A DNA stretch of 64,000 bases, taken from positions 186,001 to 250,000 of the forward strand of contig OZ251245.1 of assembly GCA_965240325.2 (NCBI GenBank), given 5' to 3'. The position numbers and the translations under genes were made by a program. Under the pieces are notes generated by a model, which was not told the origin of the DNA, did not search any database, and saw only the letters and a list, made by a program, of their open reading frames with translations. Below, piece after piece: positions 10,589 through 23,280 of this stretch. Each line of letters starts with the position of its first letter. The first letter of the stretch is position 1. This DNA comes from Rebecca billardiae RCC1528 (Eukaryota > Haptophyta).

Positions 10589-12755
10589 ATGTCGACCTTC
10601 AACGCGAGCGGCGACATGCCCTACAACGACCAGATCGATGACCACCGCCGCAACATGGGCATCCCCGTCGGCGACCACCTCCCGCCGCCCGAGGCCTCGC
10701 CCGCCTACGGCCGCTCGCGTGAGCGCTCCCGCGCGGGCTCACGCGGCAAGACGCCCGTCAACAACCGCTCGCGGCGTGGCTCGGGGGAGAAGACGCCGCA
10801 GATGCCGCCCGTGGCGCCAACGCCGCCGGTGAAGACGACGACGGACCCCGAGTCGGGCGCCAAGAAGCAGACCATCGTCGACCCGTGGGAGGGCGACGGC
10901 ATGCCCGGCCCGCTCGAGTGGTCGGGCAAGTGGGCGTTCGGCGGCCTCATGATCGACATCAAGCGGCGGCTCAACCCGAAGACGTACATCTCGGACTGGA
11001 CGGACGCGTTCACCGGCGGCAACTTCGCGATGGTCGCGCCGGCGTCGATCTTCCTCTTCTTCGCGTGCTACGCGCCCGCGCTCGCGTTCGGCGCGCTCTT
11101 CGACGTCGCGACCGAGGGCCAGGTGGGCATCATCGAGACGGTGCTCTCGACGGCGATCTGCGGCGTGATCTACGCGCTCTTCTCGGGGCAGCCGCTCACG
11201 ATCATGGGCGCGACCGGCCCCGAGCTCGCGTACACCATCGTCTTCTACCAGCTGTGCCAGCAGCTCGGCATCGAGTTCCTGCCCGCGCGCTGGTGGCAGG
11301 GCATGTTCACCGCGCTGATGACCGTCCTGTGCGCCGTGCTCGACTGGTGCGCGCTGATGAAGTACGTCACGCAGTTCACGGAGGAGATCTTCTCGTCGAT
11401 CGTCTCGGTGCTCGAGATCGCCGCCGCGCTCACCGCCATCATCCGCATCTTCCTCTCCGACCGCACGCTCGGCACGCAGCTCTTCTCGGCCATCCTGACC
11501 GCGTGCACGTACATCTCGTGCGTCAAGTTCCGCGACCTGCGCGCGTCGGACTGGTTCAACAAGACGTGGCGCAAGCACATCTCGAACTACGGCGTGGTGA
11601 TCGTGATCTTCCTGGGCACGCTCATCACCAACCTCGTCATCCCCGCGATGGGCATCACCGACCTGCAGTTCCTCAACGTGCCGGACTCGGTCCGCCCGAC
11701 GCTCACGCTCAGCAACGGCCAGCCGCGCCCGTGGATGGTCGACCCGTCGGGCATCGAGAAGCCGTTCCCGGTGCGTGCCACGCCCGCGGCGTGGCATGCG
11801 AGCGGTGGCCGCTGCGTGCCGCCGCCTGCCTCCGCGCACGTCGCCTCGCCCGCTCACACGACCCCTCTCTCCGCCCGCGGCCGCGCGCGCTCGCCCTGCT
11901 CCGCAGTTCTGGGGCGTGTTCCTCACCATCCCGTTCGCTGCCGGCCTGACGATCCTCGGCTACCTCGACCAGAACCTGACGGAGGTGATCGTGAACAAGC
12001 GCGAGCGCCTCTGGAAGAAGTCGCCCGGTACGCGCACGGTCATTGCGCCGGGGTCGCCGCCCACGCACGCAGCGGCTGCCGCGCGGCGACGGCCGCACCG
12101 CGCGGCACGCGCTGCCCCAACGAGTGCTCACCGCCGTGCCGCCTCCCGCGCCGTGCCCCGACCGCCCGCAGGCTACCACCTCGACCTGTTCGTGTGCGGC
12201 GCGGGCATGTACCCGCTGCTCTCGCTCATCGGCCTGCCCTTCACGCACGCGGCGACCGTGCGCTCGCTCGCGCACGTGTTTGCGCTCACGATCTACGAGA
12301 CGGTCACGGACGAGGAGGGCAACCGCGAGACGCGCATCGTCGGCATGGTCGAGCAGCGCTTCACGCACCTGATCGTGCACCTCTTCATGTTCGTCTCGCT
12401 CGCGCTCACGCCGCTGCTCAAGCTCGTGCCGCAGTACCTGATCATCGGCATCTTCCTCTACCTCGGCATGTCGTCGATCCGCGGCAACAACATGTTCACG
12501 CGCATGTTCCTCTTCGCCACGTGGGAGATGGACCGGTGGCCGGACGAGGACTGGGTGGAGCAGCTCGAGGTGCCGACGATCCACAAGTTCACGCTGCTGC
12601 AGCTCGCGTGCTTCGTGGTGATCGTCGTGCTGCGATACGTCGGCGCGGGCGGCGCGATGCCGTTCCTCATCGCCGCGCTCGTGCCGGTGCGGCTGTACAT
12701 CGTGCCGCGGCTCTTCGACGAGAAGGACATCGCCGTCCTCGACCCGCGCAAGTAG
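10589..12755 (+). CDS. SLC4/BOR-type anion transporter, copy 2
   Basis: Exons 10589-11770, 11907-12027 and 12172-12755 give about 628 aa. Intron lengths (136 and 144 nt) and splice sites match copy 1, and intron 1 is identical base for base. From the codon for Asp in 'DPWEGDGMPG' to the stop, both copies are 1,876 bp with no indel and about 18 substitutions by eye (99.0% identity). By contrast the hydrophilic N-terminal tail after 'MSTFNASGDMPYND' differs strongly and is 12 residues longer here, with Arg/Ser-rich stretches. Conserved SLC4 blocks are the same as in copy 1, including 'YISDWTDAF', 'LDQNLTEVIVNK' and 'GYHLDL'. The role is inferred as bicarbonate or borate transport. The tail difference suggests paralog-specific regulation or targeting while the membrane core is kept uniform. 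Confidence 0.9.
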
Positions 12756-13633
12756 GCGCTGGCCGATTTCGATCCTTGTCGCCGGCGCGCGCGCGGCGCC
12801 CGCTCGCGCAGTCGTCGTTGTACAGCATCTGTTTTTTTGAGGCTCGCTGCACCACCGGGCTGCGGTCGGCCTGGCCCATCCGCCATGCTGAATTTTGCGC
12901 CCCCTGCCCGTCATTATTTTTTATTGTACTAAATGTCGTCGTCGTACGGAGCGTTGCGCCAGCTGGACAAACGCGAGGACGCTAGCTTTCGTAGATCACG
13001 AAGCTACGGAGGGCCTCTGACGAGAGTCGCCTTCGGATCGGGGCCCTCTCCCGCTGTGCCGCATCGGCGCACGCTCGGTGGGCTACGTTTGCGCACGCCG
13101 TGCAGCTCGCGGTGCGTGCGCGTCGGCTAGCTGGCACACTGCTCCTGACGCACAAGTCGAATGACCGCAGCTGGGATGCCCTTTCGCGCGGCAAGGACGC
13201 GTGCGAGGCCGGTCGCTGCGGCCGAGCGGCGTGACCGTGCCGCCTGCACGCTGGGCGCCCATGGACGTGGCTTCGCCGCGCGCGCTGAGGCTGGCGAGCG
13301 TCGCGACCGAGTTCCACGACGCGTGCGACGCGCCATCTGCCCGCTTCCGTGCCTCCGACGCACGTTTTATGCGGGCAAAGGCGATCGCCCGCCCATGCGG
13401 CGGCGAAGCCGCCATCCGCCGCGCTTTGCCGTTGGACAGAGCGCAGAACATTTCGTTTTGAAAAGCGCAGATCTGAAAAGACCGGAAGGCGTTTGTCCAG
13501 CTGGCGCAACGCCCCTGAGCAGTCGCGTATATATATATATATATTATATTATTCGTCGATCGAACAAATAAAAAATAGAACGGCGTCATATTATAGCATG
13601 GCGGCCGATTCATCCTTATTGTCACACCGTGGG
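12756..13633. other. Intergenic between convergent genes
   Basis: About 880 bp between the 3' ends of the second transporter (plus) and the IQ-motif gene (minus). It contains a short AT microsatellite near 13530-13552. Open frames are short and featureless. Both 3' UTRs must lie here, but no terminator or polyadenylation site can be fixed. Confidence 0.5.
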
Positions 13634-16600
13634 TCAGTCGAAGCCGTCGCCGACCAGAAGCTCGTCAATGTCGTCGCCCGCCCCACCCACGGCCAGCTCT
13701 GACTCCTGCGCGCCGCCCAGCTCGTCGAGCGCGTCGTCGAGCAGGTCGGGCTCGGCTGGCGCGGCGGGCGGCGCGGCCGGCGGCGTCGATGGCGGCGACG
13801 GCGCCGGCTTGGCGGCCGCCCGCGGCGCCGGCTCGGTGGCGGCGGACGCGCCGGCCGGCGACACGGCCGAGCTCTCGGCGCTGAGGAACGAGGCCTGCTG
13901 GCTGGCGGGCTGGCTGGCCTCGCGCGAGGTCGGGCGCGAGCCGGGCCTCGAGTCGGGCCGTCGCGAGCTGGCCGAGCGGCGCCGCTCGCTGCCGCCGCCG
14001 GCCTCGCCCGCCACGGACGGGCGTCTCGAGGAGTGGCGGCTGCCGGGCGCGTCGAGCGAGGCGCGGCGGGAGGCCCCGCTCGCGGAGGGCCGGCGGGAGG
14101 ATCGGCGCGAGGACATGCGGCTCCCGCCCGCCGCGCCACCCGCCGCCGCGGCGGCTGCGGCGGCCGCGGCGATCTGCGCCTCCGAATACGCAAGACTACC
14201 GTCGTCTTGAAAAGGCACATACCCCTCGTCTTCGGGGAAGGACTCTTCGGAGAGCCACGAGTCCTCCTCGCCCTCGGACTCGCCCTCGTCGCTGCCCGGG
14301 ATGTAGCGGGAGTCGTCGTCCGACTCGGCGAGCGCCGGCTGCGCCGCGGAGGGCTGCTCCGCCTCGGAGAGCACCGAGCCCTGCGCAGGCAGCTCGGCTG
14401 CGCCGCCCGCAGCGTCACCCGTCGGCGCGGCTGGCGCGCCGCCGTCCGCCGCCGCGCCAGCCGGTTCGCCGTCGGCCGAAGGGCGGCGAGGCGGGGGCGA
14501 CAGCTCGCTCACGCTCGCGCTGGCCGTGCGTGAGTCCAACGGCGACGACGCCGCCGTCGCGTGCGTCGGCGAGGGCGCGGACGGGTCAAGCTCGCCCGGT
14601 GTGGGCCTGGGTGATAGCCGCAGCCCAGCGACCAACGTTGCCACCGCGCCATCACCGCCCGCTGCCGCCTGCTGCAGCTCACGCGGCGCCGCGGCGCCGC
14701 CGGCTGCGCCGGCGGCGGCCGGCGCCGCCGCCGCGGGCGCGCGGTCGGCGGAGTCGACGTTGGCGCGGGGAGGCGAGGCCGCGCCGCTGCGCGCCGCCTC
14801 GGCGGCCTCGGCCTCGGCGGCGGGCAGCTGCGCACTGCTGCCAGGCGGCGCGGCCGCCGCCTCGTCCGCCCCAGCCCGCTGCTCTGTGGCAGCGGCCGCA
14901 GCGGCGGCCGCTGCCGCCGGCGCCTCAGGCGGCGGCACCGCGCCGCCGGCGCCGCCGGCCGCTTCGGCCTGGCCCTCGGTGGCGGCCGTGGGCTCGGCGG
15001 CGGGGGCGGCACGCTCGGCGGGCGGAGTGCCCGCCGCGGCTGATGCCGGCGCGCCGGCGGCCCGCGTGGCCTCAGCCGGTGCCACGGGCGGCGCCGACGC
15101 CGCGGGCGCTGCGCCGGCGGGCGCGGCGAGCGTCGCCGGCGCTGCTGGCGCCACGGCGCTCGGGTCGGCCGAGGCGGGCTCGACGGCCGGCGCCGCGGGC
15201 GCGCTCGCCGGCGGCGCAGGCGGCACGGACGCCGCCTCGGCGGCGCCCGGCGGCGCGGCGCCGTCTGCGGGCGCGGCGGCGCCAGCTGCCAGCTGCACAT
15301 CTGAGTCCGGAAGCGCCGCCACGGCTGCAGCCGCCGGAGCCTCGGCCGAATCAGCATGGCTGCCCGCGGCGTGCGCGTCGTCGTCGAGGTAGCTGCCACC
15401 GGCGTCGCCGTCGACGTACGAGGCGAGCGCGGCGTCGAGCGGGTCGGGCTCGTCCGCCGCCGCGGCAGGGGACGCCGCGCTCGCACCGGCCGCGCCGTCG
15501 TCCACTCCGCCACCGTCGCCGTCGCCGCCGCCGTCCGCGCCGCCGCCGTCCGAGCGCGGCGTGATGGTCGCGGCCGTGTCGTGCGTGTGCGTGTCGTCCC
15601 ACGACGTGTTGTCGTCGTCGGTGGCGGGCGCGTCGTCCGCCGCGGCCGCGGCCGCCGCCGCCGCCTCCGCCGCCGCCGCCGCCTCCGCCGCCGCCGCCGC
15701 CGCCTTTTCCTTCAGATCTTGCGCGGCGGCGCGCGCGGCGGCCGCGCGCGCTTGCGCCTCCGCGCGCGCGGCGGCCGCGGCGGCGGCCTCGGCGGCGGCG
15801 GCCTCCTCGGCGACGACGAGCGGTCCGAGCACGTCCGCCGCGATCGCCATCGCCTCCTCGCGCACCGTCCCGCTCACGAGCAGCGCCAGCGCGTCCGCCA
15901 CCAGCTCGGCGCGCTTCTGAAGCGCCTCCATCCGCAGCCGAGCGTTCTCCTTGCGGCGCGCCGCCTCGGCCGCGGCCGCCGCGCGCCGCCGCCTCTCGGC
16001 GCGCGCCTCGGCGGCGGCCTCGCGCGCGGCGCGGCCGCGGAGCCCGGCCTGCACGATCACCGCCGCCTCGCGCCGCTGCCGCTCCGCCGCCGCGCGCTCC
16101 GCCGCCGCGCGCTCCGCCGCGGCCGCGCGCTCCGCCGCCGCCGCCGAGCGGTTGCGATGGTAGCTGTGGCGCGCGCGCCGGCCGCGCGCCGCCGCCTGCA
16201 CTCGCACGGCGGCGGCGCGCGCGGCGGCGCGGTGACGGCGCGCGGCGGCGGCGCGCGCGTCCGACTGCACGCGCACCGCCGCGCGCTCGCGCGCCGCCAG
16301 CCGCCGCGCCGCGCGCCCGCGCGCCAGCGACTGCACGCGCGTCGCCGCGCCCGCGCGCCGCGCCGCGCGCTCGGCGCGCGCGCGAGCCAACGCGTCGCGG
16401 ACGGCGGCGCCGACGGCCTTGTGCGCGGCGAGCCAGCGCGCGCGCGCCTGCAGCTTGATCGCCGCCGCGGCCTCGGCCGCCTCGCGCCGACGCCGCGCGC
16501 CCTCCGCCTGCGACAGCGCCACCGCCGCGCGCCGCTCCTCGCGGCATGCACTTTCGAATCGGCGGGCCGCGCGGCCGCGCGCGTGCCGCGCGATTTCGCT

Positions 16601-19402
16601 CTGCGCCTCGTCGCGCAGGCGGCGGTACCAGCCGAGCTCGCGCTCGACGGCCTCCCTGCGCGCGCGCAAGGGGCACGCGAGCTGGTCGGCGCGTGCCGCG
16701 CGCGCAGCAGCAGCAGCAGCCGGGCGCGCGTGCGCGCGGAGAGGCGCGCGCGCGCGCAAGCGGCGCGCGCTGAATGGCTTTTCCGCGGCACGGCAGAATA
16801 AAAGAACAACCGCCAAAACACAAATAAACAAAAACCCAGGAACACCGCCACAATAAACAAAACGAAAAGCCGCGCGCGCACCACTGGAGGCGCCGCTTGT
16901 TGAGGCGGTAGTCGATCTGTGCAGTATGGCGGCGCCACGCCGCCTGGATCACGACGGCGTGCAGGCCGCTGCGCGAGGCGCGCGGGCGCGGGCGCGGCGA
17001 CGGGCGGGTCGGCGCGTGGCGCGCGGCGCGCGGCGCATGAATCAGCCGCGGCAGCCCGCGCGACCCGCTGGCACGCCGCGCTCGGCGGCGTGCGGGCGGC
17101 AGCGCGGCGCGCTCGCGGCGCGCTCGGGGCGGCGCGCTCGCGCGCGCGCGCGCGGGCGCGGCCACTCACAGGCGTGCCTCGCGCGCATCGCGGCCCGCCC
17201 TCCGCCCGAGCGCGCCACGCGCGACGCGGGTGATGAACCACGGCGCCTGCGCGCGCGCGCACGCACGCCGCGCGCGTGAGCCACGATGCGTCCGGCGCGC
17301 GCGCCAGCCAGCCAAGCGCCGCGCGCGCGCTGCGAGCATGGCGCGGGCGGCGCGCGCAAGTGGCGGCGCGCCGCGCACCTCGTCCTGCGCGCGCTGCACC
17401 GCCTCGCCGATGGCCGCCATCGCGCTCGCGCCGCGCGCCTCGAGCGCCTCGAGCTGCGCCGCGCCGGAGGGACGGGGCGCGCACACGCACACGCACGCGC
17501 ACGCACACACGCACACACGCACACGCACACGCACACGCACGCGCACGCGCACGCGCACACGCACACGCACACGCACACGCACGCGCACACGCACACGCAC
17601 ACGCACACGCACGCGCACACGCACACGCACACACACGCACACGCACACGCACACGCACACGCACACACACGCGCATGCACGCGCGCGGCAGCGGGCGGCG
17701 GGCTTGCGGGTGGGCGGCGGAACGGGGCGCGGCCCGGCGCGCGGTGGCGGTGCACGCGGGTCGCGGGGCCGTGTGCGCGCGCGCGCGCGCGGCGCACACC
17801 CGCTCCTCCACCGCCGCCGTGTCGATCGGCGCGTCCGCCGCCTCCGCCGCCTCCGCCCCGCCGCCCGCCACCTGACTCAGCGCGCGGAGCGGCGGCGGCG
17901 ACACCGGCGCGCCGCGGCGCGCGGCCGCTGTCGCGCGCCTCACAAAGGCTTGCTGCTCCGCCTCGGCCGCGGCGCGCGTGGAGGCGAGAGCGCGCGCGCG
18001 GTCGGAGAGCGCCGTCTCGATCTGGTCGCGCTCCACCCGCGCCGCGTACCCCTCGCCGCGCATGTGCAGCACGTAATGCGCCGTGCCCAAATAGCCGCGG
18101 CCGGCGCGCAGCCGCGAGCGGTTCAGCGCCTCGGCCGCGCCGCGCGCGGCCATCGCGCGCGCGGCCGCGGCGATCCGAGTGGAGCTCGCGCCGCGGCCGC
18201 GGCTGGCGAGCGCGCGCGCGCGCGCGGCGTATGCGCCGGCGGAGCCGTACAGCACGATCTCGAGGCGCAGCGCCCGCTCCGTCGCCGCCGCGACGAAGAG
18301 CGGCTCGTCGCGAATGGCGACGGCGCGCGCGCCGCCGCCGACGCCGAGGGCGGTGGCGCCAGCCGTGGACGGTGCGCCGGGCGGCGCGCGCGCCTGAGGC
18401 CGGATGCGACCGACGCTCACGGTGGCGCCGGCGCCGGCGGAGGTGAGGCGGCTGGAGCGCGGGCGCTGGCGCGGGGGCGAGCCGAACTTGTGCGCGCGCG
18501 AGCCCTCCGCGCCCTCCGCGCTGCCGAGCCCAGCTCGGGAGGCGGCAGAGGAGGCGGCCGCTGACGCGGGCCGCGCCGCGCCGCCGCCGCCGCCGCCGCC
18601 GCTCGCGCCGCGCGGCGCGCGCGCGGGGCCGCCGGAGCGCGGGCGCGCGGCGCCGCCGCGCCGCGCGGGCGGCGGCTCGTCCGCGTGCACGTCGCGCTCG
18701 AGCGCTCGGCGCAGCACGTCCGCCGCCCTGTGCATCCGAGCCAGGTCGTCCTGCCGGTACAGCGCCTCAGGAAGCAGCTCCGGCCCGATCGATTTGAGCC
18801 CGAGCGCGCGGCGCTGCCGCGTGAACCAGCGCAGCCACAGGGGATCTTGCGCGGTGGGCGGAAGTGGGAGCCACGCGCAGTCGGTCGCCATCTTGTGCAG
18901 GTAGTTCCGCCGGTACGCCTCCACCGTCTTCGCGTGCGCCGCCGCCGCACCCGCCGAGGCTGGCCCCGCGCCGCCGCCGCACCCGCCGCCGCCGCCGCAC
19001 CCGCCGCCGGTTCCTGTCAGCGTCGCTGCCGGCGAGCCCCAGGCAATGGGAACGGCGCCGCCGGCCGCGCCGGGCGGCGCGGGCTCGGCGTCGTCGGGCA
19101 GCGCGGCGAGCTCGTCGAGCGCCTCGACCGCGATCAGCGTCGCGCAGCGCAGCGTGCTCAGCAGCCGCGCCAGCCGCTTCCGCAGCCGGCGGCGCAGCGG
19201 ATGCGCGTCGGGCGCGGACAGTGCGCGCGGCGGAAGCAATCCATCCGCGAACGCAACAAGTGCCGAGTGCGCGGCCTCGCGGCGCTCGACGGCGGTGACG
19301 GCGCGGCGCATGAGCTCGACGCGCGTGCGCGCCTCGACGTGCGCACGCGGGCCCACCTCGAGCACGCCGCCTGCCGCCGTGCCCAGCGGCGCCGGCTCGG
19401 CC

Positions 19403-19434
<32 letters not shown>

Positions 19435-19666
19435 CTCGTCAGTGCCGACGCCGGCGCCGCCGAGCCCGCCGCCGCCGCCATAGCCGTCGGAGCCGCGTCG
19501 GTAGCTGAAGCTGTCGCCGCCGTCGAGCAGGCTCGCGTCGTGCACGTCCGACGTCGGCCCGGGCACCGTCGCGCCCAGCCCGCGGATCGGACCCGCGCTC
19601 GCCGCGCGCAGAGACACGCTTGGGGCTGGGAGGCGGCCGCCGCCGCCGCCGCCGCCGCCACCGCCG

Positions 19667-19697
<31 letters not shown>

Positions 19698-20925
19698 TCT
19701 CTGCGCCGCCGTGCGTGGCGTGTGCGCGGGACGAGCCGATGGCGGTCGACGGGCGCGGCGGGAGCGCGTGCGTCGGCGGCGAGTCGAGCGACGTGCCCTC
19801 GCCCTCCGCCTCCGCCCACGCGCCCTCCGCGTGCAAGCCGGCGCCGCCGAGATCGCCATCTCCGCCGAGATCGCGATCTCCGCCGAGATCGCGATCTCCG
19901 GAGGCGTCGCTGCCGCCCTCGACGCGCCAGGGGTGCACGTCGTAGGGCGCGCCGTCGGCCTGCGCGCGAGGCGGCCCGTACGCCTCCCCCCACGCCCCGC
20001 CGTGCGCGCCGCCGCCGACGCCGCCGTAGGCGGCGCCGCCGACGCCGCCGCCGTAGGCAGCGCCGCCGACGCCGCCGCCGTCGCGCGAGCCGCCGCCATC
20101 GAGGAGCGCTGACGGCACGGGCGCGGCGCCGAGCGTGCCGGAGGCGGAGGGCGCGGCGGGGCGCACGCGCCCCGCGCGGCCCAGCACGCGAGGCGGCCGC
20201 CGCCCGGCGCGCGGCGCCGGCGCCGCCGACGGCGGCGGCAGCCCAACCGCGCGCGCGCGCTCGGCGGCGGGCGGCAGCGGCGGCGGCGGAATGTACGCGC
20301 GCGATGGCCGCAGCGGCTCCGGCCCCGCGGTGGTCCAGCCCTTCTCGCGCTTGATCGTCGCGGGGTCGTGGTGCGTGCGTCGGCGGCGGTACTCTCGCCG
20401 CGCCGCCGACGGCTCCTCCTCCGCCGTCACCTCCTCCAGCGTCGGCTGCGCGGTCGCGCGCGCGCGCGGCAGGCTGCTGCCGCGCGCGTCGCCGTCGCCG
20501 CCCGCGCCGCCGCGCCGCGTGCCGTGGCCGATGGGCGGGAGCTGCTGCCCCGGCGCGGCGGAGGCCTCCGTCGCCACGCTCTTCTCCGCGCGGGCCAGCC
20601 GCTCGTCCACGAAGCCCGCGAGCGCGGCGTAACCCTCCGAATCGAGCGAGCCCAGGTCAATTCGAAATTCGGCCGAAGCCTCGCGCCACGCGCCGGCGCG
20701 CAGCGCCTTGCAGATGTCGCGCAGCGCGGGGAGGTCGTGCGGGGGGAGCTGGAGCGCGCGCTGGAACAGCCGCCGGCGCATGTCCGTCGTCACCACGCCC
20801 GCCGTCGCGCCGGCCACCACCATCGTGCTGGCGGCCGAACGTCGCGCGCTTGGCGACACCACCGCCCTGCTCACTACTCCCGACCACTGAAGCCGGTAAC
20901 TGCAGCGTCGAGCGGCGGCAGCCAT
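13634..20925 (-). CDS. Giant IQ-motif protein
   Basis: Five exons on the minus strand: 20925-17800, 17453-17379, 17246-17170, 16968-16882 and 16655-13634, about 2,128 aa. All junctions are GT-AG and keep phase; the joins give 'AAVEER|LEALEARG', 'EARLGLHAVVIQAAWRR' and 'RRLQWEAVERELGWYRR'. Exon 1 is low-complexity with poly-Gly runs and three tandem 'GDRDLGG'-type units. Exons 4 and 5 hold about six IQ motifs ('VVIQAAWRR', 'IKLQARARWLAAHK', 'RVQSLARGRAARR', 'VRVQSDARAAAARR', 'VRVQAAARGRRARH', 'VIVQAGLRGRAARE'), known as calmodulin or light-chain binding helices. An Ala-rich coiled coil and a long acidic, Ala/Pro-rich tail follow. No motor or kinase domain is seen. A calmodulin-binding cytoskeletal or flagellar scaffold is inferred. 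The start could also be Met 20823 or 20781. Confidence 0.75.
17485..17675. repeat. (CA/CG)n dinucleotide tract in intron
   Basis: A nearly pure purine-pyrimidine alternating tract of CACACG-type units, inside the 346-nt intron 17454-17799 of the IQ-motif gene. On the gene's strand it reads as (TG/CG)n just upstream of the acceptor. Alternating CA/CG tracts can adopt Z-DNA. Confidence 0.9.
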
Positions 20926-21048
20926 TGTGAAACAGACCCGTGGATTTCTCCGCGCCAGCGATGAGCGAGTTTGCATTTTCTCCAGCGGCCCGCGGAAAAA
21001 AGGCGGCGCACCGGCCCGCCTGGCCACCGAGGGCGGCCGCCCGGAGCG

Positions 21049-22432
21049 ATGGCAGCCGGCCTACTCACGCTCGTGCTCGCTGTCGGCGGGCTGTGCGCAT
21101 CGCCGTCCGCCCCGGCAGGAGGCGCATGCCGCGCCGCCCTCCCGAACGGGCGCCAAGCCCCCGCGCACATCGCCGCGTCGCCCGCGCCGCGCCGCGCCGC
21201 GCCGCTGTGCACGGCCTCGGCCGCGCGCGCGCGCACGGACGACGCATCGGCCGGCGACGCGGACGAGCGCCAGCCTCTCGGCTTCTCCTTCTCGGTGGGC
21301 GGGCTGCTCTTCGCGTACCAGCTGGGCGTGGGGCGAGCGCTGGTCGACGAGGGCTTCATCGTCCCGGGCGTCACCCCGCTGTCCGGCGCGAGCTCCGGGG
21401 TGCGCGCGCTGCTCACGGCGCGGCGCGCAGCGGCGCGCGCGCGCGCGAGCGCGCGGCGCGCTCACCGGCACGCGCCCGTCGGCGCGCTCGCGCGCGTCTC
21501 TGCGCGCAGTCACTCGTCGCGGCGGTGCTCGCGCTCGACCTACCCCTCGAGCTCGTCCTCGACCGGCTGCGCGCCATCCTCGCCGACTGCCGCCAGAACG
21601 GCACCTCCGGCCGACTCGGCGCACTCCTGAGGCAGCAGATGCTTTCCGCTCTGCCGGAGGACGCACACGCGCGCCTGCGCGCCGGCGCGCTCTCCGTGCC
21701 GTACGTGCGCGTGCTGCCGATACCGACGGCGTTCACGGTGAGCTCGTTCACCTCGCGTGACGATCTCTTCGACGTGCGCGCCGCGCGAGCCGCCCCGCGC
21801 GCCTCCCGAGCCGCCGAGCACGCGCGCGCGCCGCGCCGCGCCGCGCCGCGAGCCACGCTTGCTAGCGGCGCGACACGCTTGAACACACACACACACACAC
21901 ACACTCGTGGCGAGGGAGTGAGGGACGCGGAGTCGCGCGCGCGGCCACCGCGCGGCGCCGCCGTGCCGCGGGCGCGGCGTGCACACCGCCCCTCTCTGCC
22001 CCGGCGCCGCCGCCCGCCCCGCAGGTGCTGCACGCCAGCTGCAACTGGCCGTTTTTCCTGGCCCGCTCACCACTCGTCGTCTGCCGCGGCGGGCTGGCAC
22101 TTGACGGGTATTTCGTGGCGCCGCGCACGCTCGGCTGCGTGCACCCGCTGCCGAACGCGAGGCGGACGGTGGCGGTGTCGGCGTTCCCGGGCTTCGCGGT
22201 CCCCTCGCTCGCGGCCGCGCTCGCCGAGCCCGCGCGCGACCTCATCGAGCCGGCGATCGACGGCCGCTTCCCGCGCGCCGAGGCGGACCCCGACGCGTTG
22301 CGCCGCTGGCTGTCGAGCGCGCTGAGCGCGTACGACGAGGCGCGGCTGCAGGAGCTGCTCGCGCTGGGCGAGGCGCACGGGCGGCTGTGGGCCGCGCGCG
22401 AGCGCGACCCCGACACCGCGGCGGGCATCTGA
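21049..22432 (+). CDS. Patatin-like phospholipase
   Basis: Exons 21049-21399, 21510-21773 and 22025-22432, all phase 0, about 340 aa. The first join gives 'PLSGASSGSLVAAVLAL', the nucleophile elbow of patatin (PNPLA) lipases, with Ser115 in G-x-S-x-G. Upstream, 'FSFSVGGLLFAYQLGVGRAL' matches the family's N-terminal Gly-rich oxyanion region. A candidate catalytic Asp is in 'ALDGYF', where most members have D-G-G or D-G-A. The N-terminus is a hydrophobic signal ('LLTLVLAVGGLCA') followed by a long Ala/Arg/Pro stretch, suggesting entry to the secretory or plastid route. Patatins hydrolyse acyl chains from membrane or storage lipids; lipid remodelling is inferred. The ATG lies 123 bp from the IQ-motif gene start on the other strand. 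Introns are GC-rich (110 and 251 nt); the second holds an (AC)n run near 21888-21903. Confidence 0.85.
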
Positions 22433-23280
22433 GCCGCCACGCTCAAGCAAACAAGCAACCCGAGACGTTTGGCGGCCGCCATTGGACTTGGAGAGAGAGT
22501 GTGGATGACCACCGCGCGGTTTGTGGGGTGGGTGGCACCGCGGGAAGCGCATCGTCAACATGGATGCCGAAATCTCACAGAACTCGCGATCTACTCGGCG
22601 TACGTTCGTTAATTGGTAGAGTAGTATGTCCGGGACAGACTGACAGATTCCAAGGGGCACCAAAGCCGCCTGGACGGCGCTCAGAATTGCCTCCCCGCCT
22701 ATTTAACGAGCTTCGGGCAACACTTCGGCGAACTGCATGCCATCTGACGAAGTTCGGCTTAAGACGGCAATCGATGAATTCGTTGATCGAGTGAGCAACC
22801 GGACGGCGGCGGACGCCAATCACCTCGCGCTAAATTGATGAATTTGGACTCAGCAATTAGTCGCGGTGAGGAATCTCGCACGTTCTGATCGTCGCATTCA
22901 AAGGCGTTGTGTGTGTGCATATGTGCTGTACGAAACAGGGTATGCGCGCGAGTGCATCTACACCCAGACTTCAGATTGCTGAGTGCTACACTGAGTTACC
23001 CACGCGCTATCTGTTCGTTAAAAGGCGCACTCTCGTCGCCATCAGTGATACCAAACTGGCGCGGTTAGCTGTGGGACAACCAAGACGCACCTCGCGCCGC
23101 ACGTGTGTGGACGACCGTGCAAGGCAAAGCACATCCGGCCTCGCGCCGTCGCGCATCCAGCACCACCGAGCGCGGCACCAGCGCGGCACGAGCCCACGAG
23201 CCATCGCCCACGACCACCGCACAGCCTGACCGAGCCCAGCCCCGCACGCACGCCCGGTTGCCCTCGGCCCTCGCCCCGCC
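22433..23280. other. Intergenic, no gene seen
   Basis: About 850 bp between the patatin-like gene and the AMPK-beta-like gene. GC is lower than in exons. No repeat or protein-coding frame is convincing. The downstream part must hold the promoter of the next gene. Confidence 0.5.
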
